Counted from the first letter of the stretch, positions 1 to 8,993 are shown. The stretch: 64,000 nt of DNA from Oceanospirillaceae bacterium (GCA_013215505.1 JABSQZ010000016.1:91314-155313); one strand, 5' to 3'. The notes: generated by a model from the letters alone, not told the origin. A program made the numbers and translations.

Positions 1-1
1 G

Positions 2-883
2 CAACTGCTCAATGACAAGGGGGGTATCGAATGTGACCTGACCGTTTGCCGTGTGGCTGAAGACGAGTACTACATCGTCACTGGCACTAGCTTTCGCACC
101 CATGACTTTGCATGGATTGAAAGTAACATGCCACAGGGACTGGATGCACAGCTGACGGATATCACCGAGGGTTGGACGACTCTTTCGCTGATGGGTCCGG
201 ATTCGCGCAGGGTTCTTAGTAAGATCACCAACACCGACCTCAGCAATGACGCTTTCCCATTCGCAACCCTACAGTCGGTGCAAATAGCGGGCCATGATGT
301 ACGTGCGCTACGCGTTACCTTTATCGGCGAGCTGGGTTGGGAGCTGCATATGCCACGCTCTGCGGGTGGGGATGTATATCGGGCGCTGATGAGTGCCGGC
401 GAAGAGTTCGGTCTGCGCAATGCCGGTTATCGCGCCATTGAGTCTCTGCGACTGGAGAAGGGTTATCGGGTATGGAGTTCTGACCTCACGCCCGACCACA
501 CTCCCTTTGAGGCGGGACTAGGATGGGCGGTTAAATTAAAAAGCGACCTGCAATTTAAAGGCAGAGAGGCACTGGAAAAACTGAAACCACAAGCCCTTAT
601 AAAGCGGCTGGTTTGCTTCACCGTCAAGGACCCTGATGTGATCCTGTTGGGACGCGAAAGTATTTATCGCAATGGTCAGCTGGTTGGCTACCTGACCAGT
701 GGCGGCTGGGGGTACACGGTTGAGGCCAATATCGGCTACGGTTATGTTCGCAACCAGGAAGGTGTCGATGTTGAGTATCTCAAGTCGGGCGAATATGAGC
801 TGGAAATAGCCTGTGAGCGCGTTGCCTGCGAAATCCACCTTGCCCCCCTGTATGACCCAACAATGGCACGGGTCAAAGCCTGA
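2..883 (+). CDS. Dimethylglycine/sarcosine dehydrogenase-type protein, C-terminal GcvT-like part (5' truncated by window)
   Basis: The reading frame is open at the left edge; a GTG at 53 is internal, because family-like sequence (QLLNDKGGIECDLTV) precedes it in frame. The 293 visible residues form the folate-binding GcvT-like domain plus C-terminal barrel that follow the FAD domain in DMGDH, sarcosine dehydrogenase and relatives. Recognisable stretches are GELGWELHMP, YRAIESLRLEKGYRVW and the late GWGYTVEANIGYGYV. Family role: oxidative N-demethylation of dimethylglycine or sarcosine, with one-carbon transfer to tetrahydrofolate and electrons passed to ETF. The ETF beta and alpha genes follow only 48 bp downstream, which supports an ETF-linked dehydrogenase. 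The exact substrate cannot be set without the N-terminal FAD domain, which lies outside the window. Confidence 0.82.
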   Translation, partial: QLLNDKGGIECDLTVCRVAEDEYYIVTGTSFRTHDFAWIESNMPQGLDAQLTDITEGWTTLSLMGPDSRRVLSKITNTDLSNDAFPFATLQSVQIAGHDVRALRVTFIGELGWELHMPRSAGGDVYRALMSAGEEFGLRNAGYRAIESLRLEKGYRVWSSDLTPDHTPFEAGLGWAVKLKSDLQFKGREALEKLKPQALIKRLVCFTVKDPDVILLGRESIYRNGQLVGYLTSGGWGYTVEANIGYGYVRNQEGVDVEYLKSGEYELEIACERVACEIHLAPLYDPTMARVKA

Positions 884-931
884 TAGTAATGAAAGCCGGG
901 GTTGGACCCGGCACTACAGCAGGAAGTAATT

Positions 932-1681
932 ATGAAAATTTTAGTAGCGGTAAAACGAGTGGTAGATGCCAATATCAAAGTTCGGGTACTCTCAGATGAG
1001 ACCGGCATCGATATGAATGACACCAAGATGGCACTCAATCCATTTTGTGAAATCGCAGTAGAGGAAGCTATCCGGCTGAAAGAAAGCGGCTCTGCTAGCG
1101 AAGTCATCGTCGTCTCTATCGGTCCGGAAAAAAGCCAAGAGCAATTGCGCACCGCATTGGCTCTGGGGGCCGACCGAGCTATTCTGCTGCAAACCGATCA
1201 AGTAATAGAACCTCTGAGCGTCGCAAAGCTGCTGGCTAAACTGGTGCAAGAGGAACAGCCGGAGTTGGTGATTCTTGGCAAGCAATCGATTGATAGTGAC
1301 AATAATCAAACCGCGCAGATGTTAGCAGCACTGACCGGCAGACCTCAGGGCACTTTCATCTCACAACTGAGTGTAGACAATTCTGCAATACACATCACTC
1401 GCGAAGTTGATAATGGCCTGCAAAAATTGAGCTTACAGCTCCCAGCAGTCGTTTCAGTCGATCTGCGTCTGAATGAACCGCGCTTCGCATCACTGCCCTC
1501 CATTATGAAAGCCAAACGCAAGCCCATTGATAGGCGATCGGCCGAGAGTTTTGGCATAGATCTTAGCCCCCGAATTAAGCATCTTAAGATAACCACCCCT
1601 GCAGAGCGAAAATCTGGGCAGTTAGTCGCCTCAGTGGCAGAGCTGGTCGGGAAACTAAAATTAGAAGCGGAGGTTATCTGA
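932..1681 (+). CDS. etfB: Electron transfer flavoprotein, beta subunit
   Basis: This 249-residue protein is one half of the heterodimeric ETF that takes electrons from FAD dehydrogenases and passes them towards ETF:quinone oxidoreductase. The N terminus MKILVAVKRVVDANIKV is typical of the family. The AMP-binding region reads LGKQSIDSDNNQTAQMLAAL, and the beta-subunit signature VDLRLNEPRFASLPSIMKAK sits near residue 185. The ATG at 932 was chosen over a longer frame from a TTG at 902 because the family N terminus begins there and an AGGAAG ribosome-binding site lies just upstream. Its TGA stop overlaps the next ATG by one base (TGATG), so beta and alpha are translationally coupled. The position beside a DMGDH-type gene suggests an ETF dedicated to methylated-glycine catabolism rather than the general beta-oxidation ETF. 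Confidence 0.93.
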   Translation: MKILVAVKRVVDANIKVRVLSDETGIDMNDTKMALNPFCEIAVEEAIRLKESGSASEVIVVSIGPEKSQEQLRTALALGADRAILLQTDQVIEPLSVAKLLAKLVQEEQPELVILGKQSIDSDNNQTAQMLAALTGRPQGTFISQLSVDNSAIHITREVDNGLQKLSLQLPAVVSVDLRLNEPRFASLPSIMKAKRKPIDRRSAESFGIDLSPRIKHLKITTPAERKSGQLVASVAELVGKLKLEAEVI

Positions 1682-2610
1682 TGCGACCATTAGTTATCGC
1701 TGAGCACCAGCAGCAAACACTCGATGCAGCCACACTAAGCACCGTCACGGCAGCCCAACAGATTGGCGGAAAAGTTGATCTTCTCATCTGTGGTGAAAAT
1801 ATCAGCAGCGTTGTGGATCAGGCAGCTAAGATTGAAGGTATCTACCAACTATTGGTGGCAGACCATGTTTGTTACAAAGATCAGCTGGCAGAAAATACCA
1901 GCAAGCTGCTGCTTACACTTTCCGAAAATTACACCCATATATTTGCCGCTGCGACAACCCAGGGAAAAAATCTACTGCCACGCCTCGCTGCTCTTCTGGA
2001 TGTCCCGCAGCTTTCAGAAATCATTCAGATCATTGATGCCAATACCTTTGTGCGACCAATTTATGCAGGTAACGCACTGGCGACTGTGCAGCTCGAAGAA
2101 GCAACTATCTTAGCGACGGTGCGCAGCACTGCCTTTGATGCAGTGCCTTTTTGTGACGATCAAGCGGTAATTGTCTATCTCGATGATGTCCACGAAAATG
2201 ATCTGAGCCGCTTTATAGCAGAGGACCTGAGCCAATCAGATCGCCCGGAGCTTGGGGCTGCGCGCATCGTGGTTTCTGGTGGCCGTGGCATGGGATCAGG
2301 CGATAATTTTTCTTTACTGAATAATGTAGCCGATAAGTTGGGCGCAGCTGTGGGAGCTTCAAGAGCTGCTGTGGACGCAGGCTTTGCTGCAAACGATATG
2401 CAGGTTGGACAAACGGGTAAGATCGTGGCTCCAGAGCTGTATATAGCCGTTGGTATTTCCGGCGCTATTCAGCACCTGGCAGGGATGAAAGATAGCAAAG
2501 TTATCGTCGCCATCAACCAGGATGCCGATGCCCCGATATTTCAGGTTGCTGATTATGGGCTGGTATCCGACCTGTTTGAATCGCTACCACAGCTTGAACA
2601 GCTACTCTGA
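1681..2610 (+). CDS. etfA: Electron transfer flavoprotein, alpha subunit (FAD-binding)
   Basis: This 309-residue alpha subunit has the usual family length. The C-terminal FAD domain is clear: [15 protein letters not shown], then [32 protein letters not shown], and [15 protein letters not shown] with [18 protein letters not shown]. The N-terminal half is less conserved and lacks the longer stretch seen in many respiratory alpha subunits, as is common for ETFs tied to one catabolic operon. The start overlaps the etfB stop. It pairs with the beta subunit to hold one FAD and shuttle electrons from the upstream dehydrogenase to the quinone pool. No terminator is evident straight after it; a short open frame with a good ribosome-binding site begins 13 bp downstream. 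Confidence 0.93.
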   Translation: MRPLVIAEHQQQTLDAATLSTVTAAQQIGGKVDLLICGENISSVVDQAAKIEGIYQLLVADHVCYKDQLAENTSKLLLTLSENYTHIFAAATTQGKNLLPRLAALLDVPQLSEIIQIIDANTFVRPIYAGNALATVQLEEATILATVRSTAFDAVPFCDDQAVIVYLDDVHENDLSRFIAEDLSQSDRPELGAARIVVSGGRGMGSGDNFSLLNNVADKLGAAVGASRAAVDAGFAANDMQVGQTGKIVAPELYIAVGISGAIQHLAGMKDSKVIVAINQDADAPIFQVADYGLVSDLFESLPQLEQLL

Positions 2611-2622
2611 ACCGGAGCAAAT

Positions 2623-2766
2623 ATGAAGAGCTTCCCCTGGCAAAGGCGCCTTATCTTATCCGCCTTCTTGCTCGAAAGTTCTAAGCAGCTTTTACCATCT
2701 GTCCCAGAAAATAATTTTCAAGGGGGTAGGGGTGGTTTCTTAACAATCTGTCCGCAATGCAGTTAA
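2623..2766 (+). CDS. Possible 47-residue small protein with CPQC tail
   Basis: I do not recognise this frame. It begins 13 bp after etfA with ATG preceded by GGAG at a good distance. It encodes a basic start (MKSFPWQRRLI), a short hydrophobic stretch, a glycine-rich segment (FQGGRGGF) and ends ICPQCS followed by TAA. The placement and ribosome-binding site favour translation with the etf operon. The shortness and absence of a known family leave it open. It could equally be a chance frame in the operon trailer. Confidence 0.3.
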   Translation: MKSFPWQRRLILSAFLLESSKQLLPSVPENNFQGGRGGFLTICPQCS

Positions 2767-2967
2767 TTATGCCTTGGCAATATAATGCGTTTATCTGAAT
2801 ATGCCTTACAAATCACTGTTGCGAAAGTTCAAGGTTGGTTCGGTCAAAAAACTGTCCTGGTTAGAAAAATCTGCAATCTGTGTTTACCCGGATTGCAGAT
2901 CAGCCACTTCCCATAGAGGTCGACATGAGTGGGTGGAAAATACATGTTTTTATAGAGTTAGCAATAT

Positions 2968-2996
2968 TTGACAAGCGTTTACATTATCAATATATG
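2968..2996 (+). promoter_or_regulatory. Sigma-70-type promoter of the GbdR/SouR-type regulator
   Basis: TTGACA at 2968-2973 is a perfect -35 match. After 17 bp comes TATATG at 2991-2996, matching the first four bases of the -10 consensus. It lies about 60 bp upstream of the ATG at 3055. A longer reading of the gene would start inside this promoter, which argues for the shorter one. Confidence 0.55.
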
Positions 2997-3054
2997 TGAT
3001 TGCTGGTCGCTCAACAGTCCAATAATAATTGAGCACTTGATAAGGAACCCCCCG

Positions 3055-4176
3055 ATGAATACAAAGGTTAAAATATCCAGTGGCGCAAATACCAGGGTCA
3101 AAACATCCAATGTTGGTTTTTTGTTATTAGGCGACTATTCAATGATCGCTCTTGCATCTGCAGTAGAGCCTCTGCGTATGGCCAATCAGCTATCGGGCAA
3201 AGAACTCTACAGTTGGTACTTGCTAAGCGCTGATGGTAACAGTGTACAGGCCAGTATTGGGATGCAAGTGCAAGTAGATGCGTCAATGAGCGGCGCGCCG
3301 AAACTGGATACCCTGATCGTTGCCGGCGGCATTAATATCACCAAGAACTACAGTAGAACGCAATTGAATTGGCTGCGAGCGCAGGCCAACAAAGATGTGA
3401 TGCTGGGCAGTATTTGTACTGGGGCATACACACTGGCAGATGCGGGGCTGTTGGACGGCTACGATTGTAGCGCCCACTGGGAATATATAGCGCCATTACA
3501 AGAGGCCTTCCCCAAAGTTAACTGCAATCGCCGTCTGTTTACTCACGATCGGAACCGGCTAACGTGTTCGGGCGGCGGTGCGCCAATGGATATGATGTTG
3601 TATGTGATTAGTATGCAACACGGCAGAGCGCTCAGTGGTGCCATATCGGATATGTTTATCTGTGATCGGGTGCGCTCTCAGGGAGATCAGCAGCGAGTGC
3701 CTTTACGTCATCTACTCAGTACTGCTCAGCCCAAGTTGGTGGAGATAGCAGAATTGATGGAAGCCAATATTGAAGAGCCGATTGAATTAGATGAACTAGC
3801 CTGTTTTGTCAGTGTTTCCAGGCGTCAGTTGGAACGGTTATTCCATCGCTATTTAGACTGCACTCCATCACGTTATTACCTTAAATTGCGCCTGGAACGG
3901 GCCCGGCAGTTATTAAAGCAGACCACGCTTTCTATTCTTGAAGTGTCCTCTGCCTGTGGTTTTGTATCGCCGCCGCATTTTAGTCGCTGCTACCGTAAGC
4001 ATATTGGTTTTTCACCCAGCGAAGACCGCACCGGTATGTGGTCTGATGACAGTCTACATGTGTCAAATCCCAGCGAAGGGGTTGCCCAGCAAGAATTAAT
4101 GGTTAATAAGGTGATGCAGAATATTTTGAGTGCCGCCCGCGCAGAACCTAGTTTCGCCTCGGTGAGTATTAACTAA
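3055..4176 (+). CDS. AraC-family regulator with DJ-1/PfpI-like domain (GbdR/SouR/CdhR type)
   Basis: This 373-residue transcription factor has an N-terminal class I amidotransferase-like (DJ-1/PfpI) sensing domain, roughly residues 15-180. It includes VGFLLLGDYSMIALASAVEP, LDTLIVAGGINI and GSICTGAYTLADAGLLDG. A C-terminal AraC double helix-turn-helix follows (LDELACFVSVSRRQLERLF, and SILEVSSACGFVSPPHFSRC). GbdR activates glycine betaine and dimethylglycine catabolism in Pseudomonas, SouR responds to sarcosine and CdhR to carnitine. Next to a DMGDH-type gene and its ETF, this is most likely the local activator for betaine, dimethylglycine or sarcosine. The start at 3055 has AAGGAA at a proper distance and lies downstream of a sigma-70-like promoter. 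Which ligand it senses cannot be read from the sequence. Confidence 0.85.
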   Translation: MNTKVKISSGANTRVKTSNVGFLLLGDYSMIALASAVEPLRMANQLSGKELYSWYLLSADGNSVQASIGMQVQVDASMSGAPKLDTLIVAGGINITKNYSRTQLNWLRAQANKDVMLGSICTGAYTLADAGLLDGYDCSAHWEYIAPLQEAFPKVNCNRRLFTHDRNRLTCSGGGAPMDMMLYVISMQHGRALSGAISDMFICDRVRSQGDQQRVPLRHLLSTAQPKLVEIAELMEANIEEPIELDELACFVSVSRRQLERLFHRYLDCTPSRYYLKLRLERARQLLKQTTLSILEVSSACGFVSPPHFSRCYRKHIGFSPSEDRTGMWSDDSLHVSNPSEGVAQQELMVNKVMQNILSAARAEPSFASVSIN

Positions 4177-4588
4177 TTGTTGCTGCCTGTTCTCTAGTTG
4201 GGCAGTTAAATTCAAGTCTTGCGAGCTATACCAATGCCGATTAATCAGCTAAACATTAATTTAGCCCCAGAATGACTAAAGTCTCTCGCTTTATACACTC
4301 AGGTTAACTTTAGCGGCCAGGTTTGGCATCGATAGAAAATTTCATTGATGGGCTTAAGAAACCGTTCAGAGTGTTGGATGCTTCGTTTGGACTTTAATAT
4401 AAGCTCTCATTTCAACCTGGCAGCAACGCAATTTTGCTATCGTATTTTTTAAATACCGGGTTTTGCATATTCAATACGACAATAAATATAAATATTGAAT
4501 AGTCAGTGTTTTTTGATCGGGATTTCAATTAAACTCAATTAAACCTAATATATTTCAGTATTATGGATAAGTAAGCAGATACTAAGAC
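4177..4588. other. Intergenic region with candidate GntR operator
   Basis: These 412 bp hold no gene I can support. The part next to the GntR gene is AT-rich and contains the inverted repeat listed separately at 4468-4501. Confidence 0.6.
4468..4501. promoter_or_regulatory. Inverted repeat upstream of the GntR-family gene (candidate operator)
   Basis: TATTCAATA at 4468-4476 and TATTGAATA at 4493-4501 are a perfect 9-bp inverted repeat separated by 16 bp. It lies about 90 bp upstream of the GntR start. GntR/HutC regulators commonly bind short palindromes near their own promoter, so autoregulation is plausible; no direct evidence. Confidence 0.3.
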
Positions 4589-5506
4589 ATGGAAAATTCG
4601 TCCAAAAACACATCTCATACATTGTTGATCCGAGAGTATATACTCAGTCTGATCGAGCAAAAAAAAATCAGCCTGCAAAGTAAACTTCCCGCAGAGCGCA
4701 TGCTTTGCGAACGTTTCGGCATTACTAGAATTACCCTGCGACAAGCTCTGGTTCAATTAGAAACTGAAGGTTTTATTTACCGAGAGCATCACAAGGGCTG
4801 GTTTGTTTCTCCCGCGCGAATTTTGTATGACCCCACGCAAAATATGAGCTTTACGGAGATGGTATTAAAGCAGAATCGTCAGCCGAGTAATAAAATACTA
4901 TCTGCAGAAAAACATCTCGCGACGCCATGGACGAGGGAGTCTCTTAAACTGAAGGAAGACGAAAATGAAGTTTATTGCATTCGACGTCTTCGCTCAGTCG
5001 ATGATCGTCCGGTGATGGTCGAGCACTTGTACATCAATGCAGCGCGCTGTGAAAATTTACTGGATGGCCCGATAGAAACCTCTTTAACTGAAATCCTTAA
5101 CAGCCAGTATAACATCGTGATTACTCGCTCCAGTGTCCGACTGCATTCGACAGCATTAACTGATGTACAGGCAAAGGACCTGAACGGCGCCGCAGGTACC
5201 CCCTCGATTTATCTGATTCGCACCAACTATGATCAGGACGACAACATCATAGAAGTTGACCAGGAGTTTTGGCGACATGATGCCCTTGAGTTAACAGCCA
5301 GTTCGCAACTTGAAGCAAAAGCCAAGCAGGATCATGGATCAGTGAGCTTTCCCAGTCAGCTCAGTGGCGAAGAGCGTCAATTAATAGAATGCTACCAACA
5401 GCAGCTGGGTCTTATGGCTAAAGAACTTGCCCTCTATCGTGCTGCATATCAGCAAGAGCTGAGTGAGATTAAGAAAAGACTGATCAACCTGGAAGCCAAT
5501 AAATAA
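4589..5506 (+). CDS. GntR/HutC-family transcriptional regulator with UTRA domain and C-terminal coiled-coil tail
   Basis: This 305-residue regulator opens with a winged helix-turn-helix (about residues 10-75: SKLPAERMLCERFGITRITL, then QLETEGFIYREHHKGWFV). A UTRA ligand-binding domain follows (about 90-240: YCIRRLRSVDDRPVMVEHLY, ending IIEVDQEFWRHDALEL). HutC-type proteins are usually about 240 residues. Here a further 60-odd residues follow, with a glutamine-rich amphipathic helix near the end (YRAAYQQELSEIKKRLINLE) that could form a coiled coil. The gene converges on the minus-strand catabolic operon whose last gene ends at 5871. It may control that operon or the upstream amine genes; the target is not deducible. 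Confidence 0.8.
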   Translation: MENSSKNTSHTLLIREYILSLIEQKKISLQSKLPAERMLCERFGITRITLRQALVQLETEGFIYREHHKGWFVSPARILYDPTQNMSFTEMVLKQNRQPSNKILSAEKHLATPWTRESLKLKEDENEVYCIRRLRSVDDRPVMVEHLYINAARCENLLDGPIETSLTEILNSQYNIVITRSSVRLHSTALTDVQAKDLNGAAGTPSIYLIRTNYDQDDNIIEVDQEFWRHDALELTASSQLEAKAKQDHGSVSFPSQLSGEERQLIECYQQQLGLMAKELALYRAAYQQELSEIKKRLINLEANK

Positions 5507-5790
5507 AAAAAACCGCCGATTAGCTGTTTGGGCAGTGGGTGAGCATGCGATCGCTTTACCGTTCACAGAGAAGATAGAGGACTTATTCGAATGTTTCTTA
5601 GCACTACTGAAACCGCCAGCGCCCTGGGGTATTAGCTAAACAGGCTTGTAGCTAAATGTTTGATGCATAACATCTTTAAGCATCATTAGTGCTGCGAGTA
5701 GATTGCACGTTTTTGCTGACATGCTACTTGTGCCACTAAGTCATAGACCTAGGCCAGGCGGAAGCGATACTTTAGGCTGCATAAAGCCTG

Positions 5791-5821
5791 ATAGGGGACG
5801 GATCAGTTCATCTGCCCCTAT
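5791..5821. repeat. Inverted repeat downstream of the GMC dehydrogenase gene
   Basis: ATAGGGG at 5791-5797 pairs with CCCCTAT at 5815-5821 around a 17-base loop. It lies about 50 bp past the end of the minus-strand operon and may act as a 3' hairpin, though no T-run follows. The rest of the 5507-5870 gap holds a heptanucleotide array and no gene. Confidence 0.35.
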
Positions 5822-5863
5822 ACTTCCAACTTCCAACTTCCAACTTCCAACTTCCAACTGCTC
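5822..5863. repeat. Heptanucleotide tandem array A (ACTTCCA x5 + ACTGCTC)
   Basis: Five perfect ACTTCCA units run from 5822 to 5856, followed by the variant ACTGCTC. The array ends 7 bp before the stop codon of the minus-strand GMC dehydrogenase, so it begins just past that gene's 3' end. Related arrays occur at 24489, 25655 and 28431. Confidence 0.85.
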
Positions 5864-5870
5864 TTAACCA

Positions 5871-7502
5871 CTAACCAATATGTTGTTGCAAAATCATTTG
5901 CGAGCCCTTTTCCGCGATCATCATTGCCGGCGCCGAGGTATTACCGCTGATCAAGGTTGGCATAATCGAAGCATCTATAACCCGTAGATTTTGCATTCCC
6001 TTCACTTTCAAAGAGTCCGGACTGACCACTGCCAGCGCATCGGTACCCATTTTGCAGGTGCCCACCGGATGATAAACGGTACTAGTGGTATGCCTTAAAT
6101 ACTCGAGGATTTCTGCATCCGTTTGCACTTTACTGCCGGGTGCCATCTCCTCACCACGGATGTGATCAAAGGCCGGTGAAGCGAGTATCTCCCGGGCTTT
6201 TTTAACCCCTTCAATCAGCACTCGCTGGTCGCGCTCGTCGGCGAAAAAATTATGATCGATCAGTACGTTGCGACGACTGCCATCATTGGCTAGTTTAACC
6301 GTTCCGGCGCTGCGCGGACGCAGTACACAAGTAAATAGCGAATAACCGTGACCAAACTCGAAGGTTTTACCACGATGACTGCGATACATTGGGGTAAAGT
6401 GAAACTGAATATCTGGATCGGCATCCGCAGAACCCGATTCAGCGGCTTCAGCCAGCTTGGTTTTGGCAAATCCTCCCGCCTCAACGTAGTTGGTGGTCCA
6501 CCAGCCCTTGCGCGCGAAGAAGTAATTAAACGGAGCTGTCAGAACATCGGGCAACAGAGTACCCAGGGAAACGCCTATGGTATGCGCGACACTGGAGCGC
6601 ACGGTCACCATGCTATCGACATGATCCTGTAAATTCTCACCCACACCGGGTAGGTGCTGTTTGCACTCGATGCCAAGGGCATCGAGCTGGCTGCGGTCAC
6701 CTATCCCAGAAGCGAGTAAAATGCGCGGCGAAATAATAGTTCCGGCACACAAGATCACTTCCCGCTCACAAGTGATTAGCTGGGCGACCCCCTCAAGCTC
6801 GACCTCGAGTCCAGTCACTTTATCATTATCAATCTGTAACGACAGTACTTCACAATGGGTCAGTATGGTCAAGTTGGGGCGAGAGCGTATCGGCTCGACA
6901 AAGGCGCTATAACCACTGACTCTGACCCCCTTATTTTGTTTAACGTTGTAGACCCCTAAACCATATTGGCTGTTGGCATTAAAATCGCAGTTTTCTGGCA
7001 ACCCCACCGCGGACCCAGCGGCAACAAAAATCTGGCTGACCCGGTTTGGATCCTGGGGCTTAGCGACACTCAATTCACCAGAAAAACCATGATAGGCGGC
7101 ATCTTGACCGATCTTATTAGCTTCTAGTTTTTTGTAAACGGGGAGCACATCCTGATACGACCAGCCGGCACAACCTAAAGCCTGCCAGCCGTCGTAATCA
7201 TTTTGATTGCCACGGATATAGACCATGCTGTTGATCGCACTTGAGCCACCGAGCATTTTTCCACGATTAATGTTCATGCTGCGCTGATACAAGTGTTTTT
7301 GTGGCACTCCTGCAAAAGTGTAATCGTATTTTTTGTTACCGTATAAAGCAGCTACAGCAGCGGGTATTTTAAGCCAGGGGCTCTTGGCGCGGCCACCCGC
7401 TTCCAGCAGGGCGACGCTGACCTTTGGATTGGCACTGAGACGATTGGCGACCACACAGCCGGCAGAGCCGGCACCGACGACTATAAAATCAAATTTTTTC
7501 AT
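5871..7502 (-). CDS. GMC-family FAD-dependent alcohol dehydrogenase (choline dehydrogenase-like)
   Basis: This 543-residue protein of the glucose-methanol-choline oxidoreductase family oxidises an alcohol to an aldehyde with FAD. The N-terminal dinucleotide fold is FIVVGAGSAGCVVANRLS followed by ALLEAGG. The first GMC signature is GKMLGGSSAINSMVYIRGN, and the second is GTIISPRILLASGIG. The catalytic pair appears at the C terminus as YHPVGTCKMG (His) and ISGNTSAPAMMIAEKG (Asn). It resembles BetA-type choline dehydrogenases. However, it is last in an operon with an aldehyde dehydrogenase, a gamma-glutamyl ligase homologue and an amidohydrolase. A gamma-glutamylated amino alcohol is therefore an attractive substrate. 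The gap to the upstream aldehyde dehydrogenase gene is 17 bp. Substrate assignment is inference. Confidence 0.88.
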   Translation of the reverse strand: MKKFDFIVVGAGSAGCVVANRLSANPKVSVALLEAGGRAKSPWLKIPAAVAALYGNKKYDYTFAGVPQKHLYQRSMNINRGKMLGGSSAINSMVYIRGNQNDYDGWQALGCAGWSYQDVLPVYKKLEANKIGQDAAYHGFSGELSVAKPQDPNRVSQIFVAAGSAVGLPENCDFNANSQYGLGVYNVKQNKGVRVSGYSAFVEPIRSRPNLTILTHCEVLSLQIDNDKVTGLEVELEGVAQLITCEREVILCAGTIISPRILLASGIGDRSQLDALGIECKQHLPGVGENLQDHVDSMVTVRSSVAHTIGVSLGTLLPDVLTAPFNYFFARKGWWTTNYVEAGGFAKTKLAEAAESGSADADPDIQFHFTPMYRSHRGKTFEFGHGYSLFTCVLRPRSAGTVKLANDGSRRNVLIDHNFFADERDQRVLIEGVKKAREILASPAFDHIRGEEMAPGSKVQTDAEILEYLRHTTSTVYHPVGTCKMGTDALAVVSPDSLKVKGMQNLRVIDASIMPTLISGNTSAPAMMIAEKGSQMILQQHIG

Positions 7503-7519
7503 TTCATTGCCTTAAGCGG

Positions 7520-8911
7520 TCAATCAGTTTTAATTTTAAAGTGGTAACTTTTTGGCCGAGTCACCGCATCGTAACCTAAGTTAGATAGCGAACAACCGCG
7601 CCCGGTATCTTTCACCCCGGTCCAGACTAATGCTGGATCAAGATAGTCACAGCGATTCATAAACACAGTACCCGCTTCAAGTTGTGGCGCTATTCGCTGT
7701 GCCGCACTCAGATCTTCTGTCCAGATACCCGCGCTCAAGCCAAAGGCTGAATCATTCATCAAAGCAATGGCCTCTTCATCACTGCTAACTTTGATCACGC
7801 CGACAACAGGACCAAAACTCTCGTCGGTCATCACTGACATCTCATGGGTCACCTGGGTTAATACTTGCGGTGACATATAGGCAGAACCGGGTTTATCTAG
7901 CTCAAAACGACTGGTATCCACGTGCGCTTTAGCACCTGCGGCCAGTGCATCGCCTATTTGCTGGCGCACAAAATCTGCCGCAGCCGGTTTAATCATAGGC
8001 CCAAGGTTAGTATTAACATCCAAGGGATTGCCTAATCTGTAGGCTTGCCCCGCAGCCGCCAGGCCCGCGACTAATTCATCGTGAATGCTCTCATGCACAT
8101 AGATGCGTTCAATGCTGCAGCACGACTGCCCACTGTTAAAGAACGCACCATCGGCCAGGTTTTCTATGCAATAAGGCAAGTTGGCATCGGCCCGCACGTA
8201 AGCGGGGTCTTTGCCGCCCAGCTCGAGACCGACCGGAATAAACTGCCCGGCAGCGGCCTGTTCCATGGCTTTGCCGCCACCGACCGAGCCGGTGAAGCAA
8301 ACCATATCGACATTACCTGAGCCGATTAACTCACTGGTGCTGGTATGGTTGAGAACTATATGCTGAAACACCGCCTCAGGCAGCTTGGCCGCAGCAAAAG
8401 CATCTTGTATACACTCGGCCACCAGCAAAGTACTAGCGGCATGTTTCAATACGACCGTATTACCCGCCACCAGAGCCGGAATAATAGAATTGAGTGCCGT
8501 CATAAATGGGAAATTCCAGGGGGCGATAGTAAAGACTACTCCCAGTGGCTCGCGAGTGATCTGTCGGCTAAAGCCCGCTTTCTCACCGGGGTCTGTAGGT
8601 TGTAATGCTTGATCGGCAATGGCAATCATATGCCGGGCGCGCTCTTCCAACCCATCGACTTCACCAGCTCCCTGACTGATAGGGCGACCCATTTGCCAGG
8701 CTAGTACTTCGGCGATGCGTGTCTTCATCGCCATCATTGCATCTACCGCGGCGCTAACGTAGTCCTTACGCTGCTGCAGACTCAGTGCCGCCCAACTGTG
8801 TTGAGCTGCTTTGGCCCCGGCAAATATATTGGCCATTTGGCTGGCACTCGCAACCGGGCGCTGTGCGTAAACACTACCGTCAACCGGTGAAATACATTGG
8901 ATATTATTCAT
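7520..8911 (-). CDS. NAD(P)-dependent aldehyde dehydrogenase
   Basis: This 463-residue aldehyde dehydrogenase oxidises an aldehyde to the carboxylate. Cofactor-site sequence VVFTIAPWNFPFMTALNSII and CFTGSVGGGKAME is present. The general-base glutamate lies in PVGLELGGKDPAYV. The nucleophilic cysteine lies in FFNSGQSCCSIERIYV, where two adjacent cysteines occur. TDESFGPVVGV and the C-terminal NRCDYLDPALVWTGVKDTG are typical of the superfamily. It is somewhat shorter than BetB-type betaine aldehyde dehydrogenases (about 490 residues). Placed between a PuuA-like ligase and a GMC dehydrogenase, it would supply the second oxidation step of the same pathway. Confidence 0.9.
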   Translation of the reverse strand: MNNIQCISPVDGSVYAQRPVASASQMANIFAGAKAAQHSWAALSLQQRKDYVSAAVDAMMAMKTRIAEVLAWQMGRPISQGAGEVDGLEERARHMIAIADQALQPTDPGEKAGFSRQITREPLGVVFTIAPWNFPFMTALNSIIPALVAGNTVVLKHAASTLLVAECIQDAFAAAKLPEAVFQHIVLNHTSTSELIGSGNVDMVCFTGSVGGGKAMEQAAAGQFIPVGLELGGKDPAYVRADANLPYCIENLADGAFFNSGQSCCSIERIYVHESIHDELVAGLAAAGQAYRLGNPLDVNTNLGPMIKPAAADFVRQQIGDALAAGAKAHVDTSRFELDKPGSAYMSPQVLTQVTHEMSVMTDESFGPVVGVIKVSSDEEAIALMNDSAFGLSAGIWTEDLSAAQRIAPQLEAGTVFMNRCDYLDPALVWTGVKDTGRGCSLSNLGYDAVTRPKSYHFKIKTD

Positions 8912-8993
8912 TGATTTTTTCCTAAAAATTGTTTCGATGACTGACTGAAAGCTAACCAGCTGACCGTTTTATTCAGACTTTAAGCCTCTGCAG

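Noticed and set aside
2968..3054. 29-residue N-terminal extension of the GbdR-type regulator
   Set aside because: The region contains a sigma-70-like promoter, and the ATG at 3055 has a good ribosome-binding site.
5871..8911. GMC and aldehyde dehydrogenases as betA and betB
   Set aside because: The aldehyde dehydrogenase is short for BetB, no betI or choline transporter is adjacent, and the operon includes a PuuA-like ligase and an amidohydrolase. Kept as an alternative only.
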